Positions 1 through 6,711 of a DNA stretch of 10,735 nucleotides are shown here, one piece after another (the stretch's first letter is position 1; every line of letters starts with the position of its first letter). This stretch comes from an uncultured Spirochaetaceae bacterium (lineage in GTDB: Bacteria; Spirochaetota; Spirochaetia; Treponematales; Treponemataceae). The position numbers and the translations under genes are program-made. A model generated the notes under the pieces. The model ran no database searches. It was not told the origin of the DNA and saw only the letters and a program-made list of their open reading frames with translations. The stretch is taken from the NCBI GenBank assembly GCA_902773215.1, contig CACYDQ010000306.1:1-10735 (forward strand), in the 5' to 3' direction.

Positions 1-1
1 A

Positions 2-901
2 TACATCACGCAGATTCTCATGTCGCTGATGATTCTCTCGATGATTTTCGTCATGCTCGTCCTCTCCCGCGCGAGCATCAACAGGATTCTGGAAGTGCTG
101 GACGAAGTTCCCGAGATACAGAACCCCACGGCTCAGGGCGGGACGGCGGTCAAGGAAGTCCCGGACGGCTCCATAGACTTCAAGGGAGTATCCTTCTCCT
201 ATTCGGGCGACGCGGACAAGGCGGTGCTGAACGACATCAACCTGCACATAGACTCCGGGGCTGTCGTCGGCATCATCGGCGGCACGGGCTCGTCCAAGAC
301 GACGCTCGTCTCCATGATACCCCGCCTCTACGACGTGATGTCCGGCAGCGTCTCCGTCGGCGGGACTGACGTGCGCGAGTACGACCTCACGGCCCTGCGC
401 GACAGCGTGTCGGTCGTGCTGCAGAAGAACGTCCTCTTCTCGGGCACAGTGCGGGACAACCTGCGCTGGGGCAACGCCCGGGCAAGCGACGAGGAGATGA
501 AGGCGGCATGTGTCGCGGCGGACGCGGACGAGTTCGTCACGGGCCTGCCCAAGGGCTACGACAGCGACCTGGGGCAGGGAGGCGTAAACCTGTCCGGCGG
601 CCAGAAGCAGCGGCTCTGCATTGCACGCGCCCTGCTCAAGAAGCCAAAGATACTGATTCTGGATGACAGCACGAGCGCGGTGGACACGGCGACGGACGCG
701 CGGATACGCAAGGCCCTGCGCAGCTCACTGCCACAGACGACCAAGATAATCATAGCCCAGCGCATCACGTCGGTGCAGGACGCGGACATCATCTACGTGA
801 TGGACGGCGGCAGGATAGCCGGGGCGGGAACCCACGAGGAGCTCCTTGCCAACAACGAGATTTACCGGGAGGTCTATGACTCCCAGCAGTCCCAGAACTA
901 G
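2..901 (+). CDS. ABC exporter subunit with degenerate ATP site (5' truncated)
   Basis: This is the C-terminal part of a half-size ABC exporter (transmembrane domain plus nucleotide-binding domain). The gene enters from outside the window: the frame is open from base 2, so the Met at base 20 is internal. Numbering from that Met, residues 1-18 are the last membrane helix and about 50-293 are the ATPase. Visible motifs are Walker A GGTGSSKTT (87-95), Q-loop Gln135, an intact signature LSGGQ (191-195), Walker B ILILDD (211-216) and the switch-loop AQRIT with Gln247. Asp216 stands where the catalytic Glu is expected, and Gln247 where the switch His is expected. In heterodimeric exporters such as TM287/288 and LmrCD this pattern marks the subunit whose own Walker motifs form the non-hydrolysing site. 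Its LSGGQ would complete the active site of the next gene's product, 15 bases downstream. The substrate (drug, lipid or peptide) cannot be inferred. Confidence 0.93.
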   Translation, partial: YITQILMSLMILSMIFVMLVLSRASINRILEVLDEVPEIQNPTAQGGTAVKEVPDGSIDFKGVSFSYSGDADKAVLNDINLHIDSGAVVGIIGGTGSSKTTLVSMIPRLYDVMSGSVSVGGTDVREYDLTALRDSVSVVLQKNVLFSGTVRDNLRWGNARASDEEMKAACVAADADEFVTGLPKGYDSDLGQGGVNLSGGQKQRLCIARALLKKPKILILDDSTSAVDTATDARIRKALRSSLPQTTKIIIAQRITSVQDADIIYVMDGGRIAGAGTHEELLANNEIYREVYDSQQSQN

Positions 902-916
902 CGGGGAGGAAACGAT

Positions 917-2887
917 ATGCCAAGAATGGAAATGCGCGGCACGGCAAAGCCGAAGAACACCGCACGGACAATAAAAAGGATATTCTCTTATCTTGCCGCC
1001 TACAGGCTGCACCTGCTCTTCGTGCTGCTGGCGGTCATCGTCAGCTCCGGGGCGACGGTCGCATGCGACTCCCTGCTCAAGCCCGCGATAAACGACTACA
1101 TCGTGCCCCTCTATGAGCGGGCATGCGCGGGGGAAGATATCGTCTTCGCGGACTTCTTCCCCTTCCTCCGCCTGATAGGCCTGATGGTCGTCATCTTTGT
1201 CTCCGGCGCGCTGGCGACCTGGGTGAACTCCCGCCTGATGCTCCATGTCTCTACCCGTACCCTGTACCGGATTCGGAAGGATTTGTTCGACGAGCTGGAG
1301 CGGCTTCCCATGCGCTACTACGACGCGCACACCCACGGCGAGCTGATGTCGCTCTTCACCAACGACACGGACACCCTGCGCGACATGATGAGCCAGAGCC
1401 TGCCCCAGCTGTTCTCCAGCCTGATAAGCGTCACGGCGGTCTTCATCATGATGGTAGTGACGAGCCCCCTCCTGACCCTGCTCGTCATCGTGACGATTGC
1501 CCTGCTGATGTTCGTCGTGGCGGCGGTCGGAAAGCGGAGCGCACGGGCCTTCCGAGACCAGCAGGCCGCGCTCGGCAAGGTCAACGGCTACATCGAGGAG
1601 CTCATTGAAGGGCAGCGGGTCGTCAAGGTGTTCAACCATGAGAAGGAGGTCATCCGCGAGTTCGCCAGGAGGAACGACGCGCTCTGCGAGGCGGGCACGA
1701 GGGCCAACACCTACGCCAACGTCCTCGCCCCCGTGTCAAACAACATCGGGCACATACAGTACGCCCTCGTCGCCATAGCCGGGGCGATGATGATCATACG
1801 GGGTATGCTGGATCTGGGCTCCATCGCCGCCTTCCTCCAGTACACACGGGGATTCACCCGCCCAATCTCGATGATGAGCCAGCAGTTCAACGGAATCCTG
1901 AACGCCCTCGCCGGTGCGGAGCGGATTTTCGCATGCATCGATGAGGAGAACGAGATAGACGAGGGCAACGTCAGCCTGGTCAACGCGAGCGAGACACTGC
2001 CCGCGGCCTCCGCCGACGGCAAGGCCCACCTGGTGCAGTCCTACGCGCAGACCGGAGAGTGGGCATGGCGCGTCCCCAAGGACTTGGCCGACAGGCTGGG
2101 AGCGGGGGGGACGTATGCGGACGACGATGGCTTCGCGCTCGTCAAGCTGCGCGGCGACGTGGACTTCAGGGGCGTGTCCTTCAGCTACGTTCCCGGCAAG
2201 GAGGTACTGCACAACATAGACCTCCACGCCAAGCCCGGCGAGAAGATAGCCCTGGTCGGCTCCACCGGCTCCGGCAAGACAACGATAACGAACCTCCTGA
2301 CCCGCTTCTATGACATAGAAGAGGGCAAGGGGACGATCACCTATGACGGCATACCCCTCAGGGACATACGGAAGGACGACCTCCGCCGCTCGCTCGGCAT
2401 GGTCCTGCAGGACACCCACCTTTTCACGGGGACTATCCGCGACAACATCCGCTACGGCAACCTGGAGGCGAGCGAGTCCCAGGTCATCGCGGCGGCAAAG
2501 CTCGCCAACGCGGACTACTTCATCCGCCACCTGGAGAAGGGCTATGACACGGTTATCTCCGGCGACGGGGGCAACCTGAGCCAGGGCCAGCGGCAGCTCC
2601 TCGCCATCGCCCGCGCCGCGGTCGCCGACCCGCCCGTCCTTATCCTGGACGAGGCGACCAGCTCCATCGACACGCGTACGGAGGCATTGATAGAGAAGGG
2701 CATGGACTCGCTCATGGAAGGGAGGACGGTGTTCGTCATTGCCCACCGTCTTTCGACGGTACGCAACGCAAACGAGATAATCGTGCTGGAGAAAGGCAGC
2801 ATCATCGAACGGGGCAACCACGACACGCTGATGGCGAAGAAAGGCCGCTACTACGACCTCTACACCGGGGCGTTCGAGCTGTCGTAA
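917..2887 (+). CDS. ABC exporter subunit with canonical ATP site, partner of the upstream gene
   Basis: A full-length half-transporter of 656 residues. The ATG at 917 has GGGAGGA at 904-910, six bases upstream. Residues about 25-330 form the membrane domain, with hydrophobic helices near 32-50, 85-104, 165-185, 186-205 and 275-295. Residues 413-656 form the ATPase. Walker A GSTGSGKTT (448-456), Q-loop Gln498, Walker B VLILDE with Glu579 and switch His610 are all canonical. The signature is altered to LSQGQ (554-558). This complements the upstream subunit: the active site would use this protein's Walker motifs and the partner's LSGGQ. Between the two domains lies a linker of about 65 residues (345-412) containing a TGEWAW segment; as I recall, similar long linkers occur in related exporters of anaerobic bacteria. 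Inferred function is an inner-membrane heterodimeric exporter, probably multidrug- or lipid-type; substrate unknown. Confidence 0.94.
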   Translation: MPRMEMRGTAKPKNTARTIKRIFSYLAAYRLHLLFVLLAVIVSSGATVACDSLLKPAINDYIVPLYERACAGEDIVFADFFPFLRLIGLMVVIFVSGALATWVNSRLMLHVSTRTLYRIRKDLFDELERLPMRYYDAHTHGELMSLFTNDTDTLRDMMSQSLPQLFSSLISVTAVFIMMVVTSPLLTLLVIVTIALLMFVVAAVGKRSARAFRDQQAALGKVNGYIEELIEGQRVVKVFNHEKEVIREFARRNDALCEAGTRANTYANVLAPVSNNIGHIQYALVAIAGAMMIIRGMLDLGSIAAFLQYTRGFTRPISMMSQQFNGILNALAGAERIFACIDEENEIDEGNVSLVNASETLPAASADGKAHLVQSYAQTGEWAWRVPKDLADRLGAGGTYADDDGFALVKLRGDVDFRGVSFSYVPGKEVLHNIDLHAKPGEKIALVGSTGSGKTTITNLLTRFYDIEEGKGTITYDGIPLRDIRKDDLRRSLGMVLQDTHLFTGTIRDNIRYGNLEASESQVIAAAKLANADYFIRHLEKGYDTVISGDGGNLSQGQRQLLAIARAAVADPPVLILDEATSSIDTRTEALIEKGMDSLMEGRTVFVIAHRLSTVRNANEIIVLEKGSIIERGNHDTLMAKKGRYYDLYTGAFELS

Positions 2888-2931
2888 GCAGGCAGTACTA
2901 ATAAAAGCAATCAAGAACAGGAGGCCGTATT

Positions 2932-3684
2932 ATGGCAAACAACAAGCAGGACAAACAGGAGGAGCAGCTGGAGCAGCTGTCCAAGCATTTCAACATCCTC
3001 TATGTGCTTATCCTGGCATTCTCGTTTCTCCTCGCGTCACGGAACTTCTTCCCGTCACGCACGACGATGAACGATGCGGGGGCATTCGTCGCGGGCGCGC
3101 TCGCGGGCTTCGTCGTCTCGGCAATCGTGCTGAAGAAAGGCAAGAAAGCAAGGATCGCGGCCCTCGCCATCTGCATCGCCGTCGCCGCCATCCTCTACGG
3201 GGCGGGAAGGTACTGGACTTCCGACGCGCACAAGGTCAAGGCTGAGTGGCCCGTCCACGTCATGGGTGACTGCCAGTTCTCCTACCCCTCCGAATTCAAG
3301 CCCTACGACATGAAGGGGAATACCCTTGCGAACGGAAACGTCGATGTCTACTCCAACGACAACTACAAGAGACTCGTCTGCTACTACGTCTATGACTTCG
3401 GCTCAGGGCTCGTAGACGGGGACGGCCTCCTCTCCAACAACATCTCCAGCATGCTGAACAGTTTGCATGCAAAGGATTCCGTCATCAGCAAAACCGAGAA
3501 AGACGGCAAGCTGACCCGCGTGCAGTACGAGTACACGATAAGGGGGCAGAAACTGACGGGCTGCGCCGGGATATACGTGGACGGCAACCATGCCGAGATT
3601 GTCACCTTCTACCCCGTCAGCAAGGCCGTCTCCGCCGAGTTCCTGGAGCGAGTCTACGAGGGCATCCAGCCGGTAAACAAGTGA
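2932..3684 (+). CDS. Membrane-anchored hypothetical protein with extracytoplasmic domain
   Basis: I do not recognise this 250-residue family. The ATG at 2932 follows a strong AGGAGG (2919-2924) with 7-base spacing, 44 bases after the ABC gene, so it is probably co-transcribed with it. A charged, Gln/Glu-rich N-terminus (1-18) precedes three hydrophobic segments at about 20-36, 48-67 and 74-93. The short loop after the second (KKGKKAR, 68-74) is strongly basic, suggesting that side is cytoplasmic. Residues about 95-250 form a soluble domain with alternating beta-type segments and three Cys (114, 150, 211), probably outside the membrane. It ends at the shared hairpin at 3698-3739. Its position suggests a link to the exporter, or it may simply be a neighbour; no enzymatic motif is visible. 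Confidence 0.85.
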   Translation: MANNKQDKQEEQLEQLSKHFNILYVLILAFSFLLASRNFFPSRTTMNDAGAFVAGALAGFVVSAIVLKKGKKARIAALAICIAVAAILYGAGRYWTSDAHKVKAEWPVHVMGDCQFSYPSEFKPYDMKGNTLANGNVDVYSNDNYKRLVCYYVYDFGSGLVDGDGLLSNNISSMLNSLHAKDSVISKTEKDGKLTRVQYEYTIRGQKLTGCAGIYVDGNHAEIVTFYPVSKAVSAEFLERVYEGIQPVNK

Positions 3685-3697
3685 CAGCATGGAAAAC

Positions 3698-3739
3698 TCA
3701 GCCCCGATTAAAGCCAAAATACTGGTGAACGGGGGCTGA
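3698..3739. terminator. Bidirectional hairpin between convergent operons
   Basis: An 8-bp perfect inverted repeat, TCAGCCCC (3698-3705) and GGGGCTGA (3732-3739), encloses a 26-base loop that can itself form a small CCA/TGG stem (3714-3716 with 3723-3725). It lies between the stop at 3684 on the plus strand and the stop at 3761 on the minus strand. On the minus strand the stem is followed by GTTTTCC, and on the plus strand by a weaker A/T-rich run. It probably ends both transcripts, with the minus strand the better intrinsic terminator. The short T-run and long loop limit confidence. Confidence 0.6.
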
Positions 3740-3760
3740 AACACTGTATTCTTTCAGTTC

Positions 3761-4429
3761 CTAAAGATTATAAGATGATGATATCCGCTTGTACATGAAT
3801 TCAGCGAAGTCGAAGTCTATCTGATTATCAATGTCTGTAGCTTCGGTCTCGTCAATATTAAAAATATAAGGAGTGTAGCCGACAACGTTCCGGCACTCTA
3901 TCATCCTGTCCCGGGAGATAATGTTTATGGCGAAATTCAAAGCGGATATATCTGGTAAGTCCTGGCTTCGGGGCTGATGACGAAGGTCATAGTTCAACGG
4001 GAGCTTGTTGTAGAACAGGAATTCCTTTATCAGATGCGCAGAGTTAAGGGAATCGTTGTTGTCCAGGTTCTTGAGGTACAAGTCAACCGCCCGGGTTATG
4101 GTTTCATCCTTTATCAGAGGATTTGTTACATTTATATAGGCTATTATATCGGTGTCGATGTTCTCAGCCATGTTCTTGTATACGTCACTCATCGAAACCT
4201 CGTTTGTCGCATATATCTGAGCCCTTTTCACGGTCTCGCAGCCAAGCCGGGCTGCGAGAGCGAGCATCCCGTCATCGTTTGAGTTTACGACGATTCCGTC
4301 CAGGCAGTGAAGACGTTTGAGCTGCCTTATCTTGATTTCCAGAAGGGAGCTTCCGGCAAACGGACGGATGTTCTTGTTCTCGACCCGCTTTGATCCGGAA
4401 CGCACCGCAACAAGGGCTTTAATTCTCAT
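3761..4429 (-). CDS. NeuA-like CMP-sugar synthetase (acylneuraminate cytidylyltransferase family)
   Basis: Predicted to transfer CMP from CTP to an acidic sugar, a nonulosonate (sialic-acid-like) or Kdo-like acid, making the activated donor in the cytoplasm. The N-terminal nucleotide-binding motif is clear: VRSGSKR..NKNIRP, residues 9-23. Also visible are VNSNDDGMLALAARLG (48-63), the NVTNPL segment (100-105) where many NeuA proteins have QPTSPLR, and a C-terminal metal-binding-type DIDNQIDFDFAE (199-210). At 222 residues it has the usual family length. I chose the ATG at 4429 because the family motif begins right after it and a GGAG lies 10 bases upstream. A longer frame from 4483 would overlap the previous gene by 65 bases. 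The chosen start overlaps that gene's stop by 11 bases. No NeuB- or NeuC-type synthesis gene is in the window, so the sugar acid must be made elsewhere. Family call firm, exact substrate unknown. Confidence 0.82.
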   Translation of the reverse strand: MRIKALVAVRSGSKRVENKNIRPFAGSSLLEIKIRQLKRLHCLDGIVVNSNDDGMLALAARLGCETVKRAQIYATNEVSMSDVYKNMAENIDTDIIAYINVTNPLIKDETITRAVDLYLKNLDNNDSLNSAHLIKEFLFYNKLPLNYDLRHQPRSQDLPDISALNFAINIISRDRMIECRNVVGYTPYIFNIDETEATDIDNQIDFDFAEFMYKRISSSYNL

Positions 4430-5723
4430 TAGCAGGCATCTCCGTATTTTGGTACACATCCCTGAAAATTCCTTTGAGGCCAACAGGATTCACGGAAACA
4501 ATCTCCGTATCGGGATAATAGATTGAGGCGAACAATTTACATTCCTCCCATTTCTTCCGGGTACGCTCACGCTCTGACTCCCACATCGCGGTTATCCGCA
4601 GTTCTTCCTCGGCTTTCTCCTCCTCCGACAGCCCCTGCTGCGTAAAGTGGTTCCCGGATGCATCGATTCCCACCAGATATATTCGTTTAGGGTTCATCCA
4701 CAGAGCAAACTGCATTACGGCAAGCCCTACGTTCGTAAAAGTGCTTATAGCGGATGAGTCTATATTGTAAACGAACTTAGAGTCCCATAGATTATCTATG
4801 GCAAAGTAGTTCGTTACGAAAAGCCTCGCCTTGCATCTATCTACCAGCTGGAAAGGAATGTTAGACCGGTACACGCCAAGAGTGCGGTCATCCTGCGTAC
4901 CAAAGAATTTGACACAGCTTTCAGGTCTGTATGCAGCAAGCTCATTCTGAACCATTTTTATCCCGTTGAAGTCTTGGGCATATATGAAGTCAAAGGCGAC
5001 TTTGTCAAAAAGGAAAGCCCTGTTCAATGCGATATGTACGGCATCCTTTATAGGAACATAATCTTTCAGCGACGGCCCGGCGCCGCAAACAACAAGTTCC
5101 CGTCCAATGCAGAAATTTTTGAAAGGGGAAAACGCCTTGCGGTTTATGATAGCACCGCTGATAAAATTTGGCAGGAGCTTAACCTGGTCGTTTTTGCTTC
5201 GCCGGAACAAATCTTCGACGGTCTTTATTTCTTCTTCTGTCCTGCGCTTTGTTTCAGAGGTTACCTCGTTCATTTGTGCCATATTCCTTTTGATTTCGGA
5301 AAGGGAATCCTCTAGCAAGGCAACAAGCTCCGCCTTTTGTCTTTCCATTGTCGAAAGCAAGCTTGCCGCATGGCTTTCCACATCAGTCCTTATAGCTGAA
5401 AGAATTTCTGTATTTCTCTTTTCTGCTTCATCAGCAATGACAGAACGTATTGTATTCCTCGTCTTGTCGGCCTCATTGGCCACAATGGAGCGTATCGTGT
5501 CCTTCATCTTATTGGCCTCATTGGCCACGACGGAGCGTATTGAATCCTCCGTCTTGTCGGCCTCTCCGGCCAAGAAGGAGCGTACTGAGTTCTCCAGCTT
5601 GTCTGCCTCACTGGTCACTACGGAGCGTATTATGCCCTCCGCCTTGTCGGCCTCATTGGCCACGATGGAGCGTATGGCATTCAGTATAAGCCTGTCACGG
5701 ATTTTTTTCAAGAATGTTTTCAT
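4419..5723 (-). CDS. Pentadecad-repeat protein with MptE-like/DUF115-type domain
   Basis: A two-part protein of 434 residues. Residues 17-106 are six 15-residue repeats of the type IRSxVAxEADKxxxx. They continue into a long charged helix (107-178, including ETKRRTEEEIKTVEDLF). The C-terminal part (about 205-425) begins with a Rossmann-like strand and glycine loop, ELVVCGAGPSLKDY (209-222), and later has IYLVGIDASGNHF (348-360). This resembles the MptE-like/DUF115 family (Pfam PF01973), whose bacterial members include Maf-type proteins of flagellin glycosylation. The VCGAGPSL opening also resembles GT42 sialyltransferases, which would suit the adjacent CMP-sugar synthetase gene, but I cannot separate the two by eye. 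The ATG at 5723 overlaps the epimerase gene by 29 bases; no good ribosome site precedes it, so translation is probably coupled. A role as a glycan-transfer enzyme multimerised by its helical N-terminus is inference. Confidence 0.75.
   Translation of the reverse strand: MKTFLKKIRDRLILNAIRSIVANEADKAEGIIRSVVTSEADKLENSVRSFLAGEADKTEDSIRSVVANEANKMKDTIRSIVANEADKTRNTIRSVIADEAEKRNTEILSAIRTDVESHAASLLSTMERQKAELVALLEDSLSEIKRNMAQMNEVTSETKRRTEEEIKTVEDLFRRSKNDQVKLLPNFISGAIINRKAFSPFKNFCIGRELVVCGAGPSLKDYVPIKDAVHIALNRAFLFDKVAFDFIYAQDFNGIKMVQNELAAYRPESCVKFFGTQDDRTLGVYRSNIPFQLVDRCKARLFVTNYFAIDNLWDSKFVYNIDSSAISTFTNVGLAVMQFALWMNPKRIYLVGIDASGNHFTQQGLSEEEKAEEELRITAMWESERERTRKKWEECKLFASIYYPDTEIVSVNPVGLKGIFRDVYQNTEMPANEN
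5406..5675 (-). repeat. Six tandem 45-bp repeats encoding a 15-residue helical repeat
   Basis: Within the previous gene, codons 17-106 form six consecutive 15-codon units (17-31, 32-46, 47-61, 62-76, 77-91, 92-106), each opening with [IV]RS and carrying an EA[DN]K or EAEK core. At DNA level units 1 and 5 are nearly identical: CTTGTCGGCCTCATTGGCCA on the plus strand recurs exactly, followed by CGATGG or CAATGG. The other units have diverged. Hydrophobic positions 1, 5, 9 and 12 of each unit are spaced 4-4-3-4, the pattern expected of right-handed (15/4) coiled coils. Confidence 0.9.
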
Positions 5724-6705
5724 GTTCGCACAAGCTCTTTTTGCTGTAGTCCAGCATGTCTTCGATTGTTTGTTCCAAACTATAAACCGGCTTCCATCCT
5801 ATTTCATCGCGCAGCTTTGAATTGTCCCCTATGATAATCATATTGTCACTCGGACGAATCAAAGCTGAATCAAGTACTGGCACAACAGAAACATTGGCAA
5901 GTTTTGCAATCACTTCCAGAATGGACTTCAGCGTATGTCCCTTTCCTGAGCATACATTGTAAAGGCAACCCTTTTTTCCCTTGAGCAAAAGCGAGTAGTA
6001 AGCCCTGACAACATCACGGACATCAAGGAAGTCCCTCACTATTTCAAGGTTCCCCGCAGACACTTTCACAGGCCTGTCTCCAGCCTGTACGCCGTCAAGG
6101 ACTTGCTTTATAAAAGATGGAATGACGAATATATCCCGTTGTCTCGGTCCTATATGGTTGAATGAGCGTGTGAGTATTATATCCAGTCCCATTGAATCCA
6201 CATAACATCTGGATAACATTTCCTGTGAAACGCGGGCAACCGCATAAGGACTGACCGGGTGCAAGCCTTCTTCCTCAACGAGAGGAATGTCAGATTGCGA
6301 TACGTTACCGTATTCTTCAGATGAACCTACGGAGAGTATACGGCATTTGACCCCTGATTTCCTAACAGATTCCACAAGATTAAGAAAAATATTTGTATTG
6401 TTCATGAAGCAGTTCACCGGATCCTTCCAGCTTTGGCCAACACTGCTCAGTGATGCAAGATGAAGGATGTAATCAGGAGCAAAAGAAGTTATCGCAATCT
6501 CCAGTGCCGGACAATCCATCAGGTTTAGTTTCAAGAACCTGATGTTTATATTGGGGAAATGGTAATCAAGCTCATAATTCGAAGGAGGGTTCAAGTCAAT
6601 ACCAAGGACTTCTATTTGTTCGTCAGTTTGGGCAATACCGTTCACGTAATCGAGAAAATAATACGAAACAAACCCCGAGAACCCAGTTATCAGAACTTTT
6701 TTCAT
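5695..6705 (-). CDS. NAD(P)-dependent nucleotide-sugar epimerase/dehydratase (Rmd/GMD-like SDR)
   Basis: An extended short-chain dehydrogenase of 336 residues acting on nucleotide sugars in the cytoplasm. The N-terminal dinucleotide motif is TGFSGFVS (7-14), whose last Gly is replaced by Ser. Other landmarks are LHLASLSSVG (81-90), SVGSSEEYG (125-133), the active-site segment SPYAVARVSQE (152-162), SFNHIGPRQRD (181-191), VRDFLDVRD (223-231) and YNVCSGKG (249-256). The YxxxK Lys is Arg here (Tyr154, Arg158); I believe related GDP-mannose-type members share this, so it need not mean loss of activity. HIGPRQRDIFVIPSF is most like GDP-4-keto-6-deoxymannose reductases and GDP-mannose 4,6-dehydratase relatives. 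The ATG at 6705 is 6 bases from the previous stop, and the GAGG ribosome site overlaps that stop (TGAGG). Likely role: making a deoxy- or epimerised sugar donor for the neighbouring glycosyltransferases; exact sugar unknown. Confidence 0.88.
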   Translation of the reverse strand: MKKVLITGFSGFVSYYFLDYVNGIAQTDEQIEVLGIDLNPPSNYELDYHFPNINIRFLKLNLMDCPALEIAITSFAPDYILHLASLSSVGQSWKDPVNCFMNNTNIFLNLVESVRKSGVKCRILSVGSSEEYGNVSQSDIPLVEEEGLHPVSPYAVARVSQEMLSRCYVDSMGLDIILTRSFNHIGPRQRDIFVIPSFIKQVLDGVQAGDRPVKVSAGNLEIVRDFLDVRDVVRAYYSLLLKGKKGCLYNVCSGKGHTLKSILEVIAKLANVSVVPVLDSALIRPSDNMIIIGDNSKLRDEIGWKPVYSLEQTIEDMLDYSKKSLCEHENILEKNP

Positions 6706-6711
6706 TTGACC

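Noticed and set aside
725..1639. A minus-strand open frame of 304 codons spanning the two ABC genes
   Set aside because: It crosses the junction of two clear ABC genes, is rich in His, Gln, Asp and Gly in a way typical of antisense translations, and has no family features.
1736..2914. A long minus-strand open frame (392 codons) opposite the second ABC gene
   Set aside because: It mirrors a GC-rich gene with full ABC motifs on the other strand; the translated product has no recognisable domain and the strand has no matching operon.
4430..4483. Longer N-terminus for the NeuA-like protein
   Set aside because: The 18 extra residues lie inside the upstream gene and precede the conserved strand; the ATG at 4429 has its own ribosome site.
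5406..5675. Regularly spaced repeats that could suggest a CRISPR array
   Set aside because: The 45-bp units are contiguous, degenerate and in frame inside a coding gene, with no unique spacers and no cas gene.
5107..5820. A plus-strand frame of 237 codons with repetitive Ser/Ala-rich sequence
   Set aside because: It is the antisense image of the 45-bp repeats; its apparent repeats follow from the minus-strand gene.
5695..6705. Epimerase regarded as inactive because YxxxK is YxxxR and the last Gly of GxxGxxG is Ser
   Set aside because: The rest of the fold and motifs are intact, and I recall related GDP-sugar enzymes with Arg at this position, so there is no basis for calling it a pseudogene.
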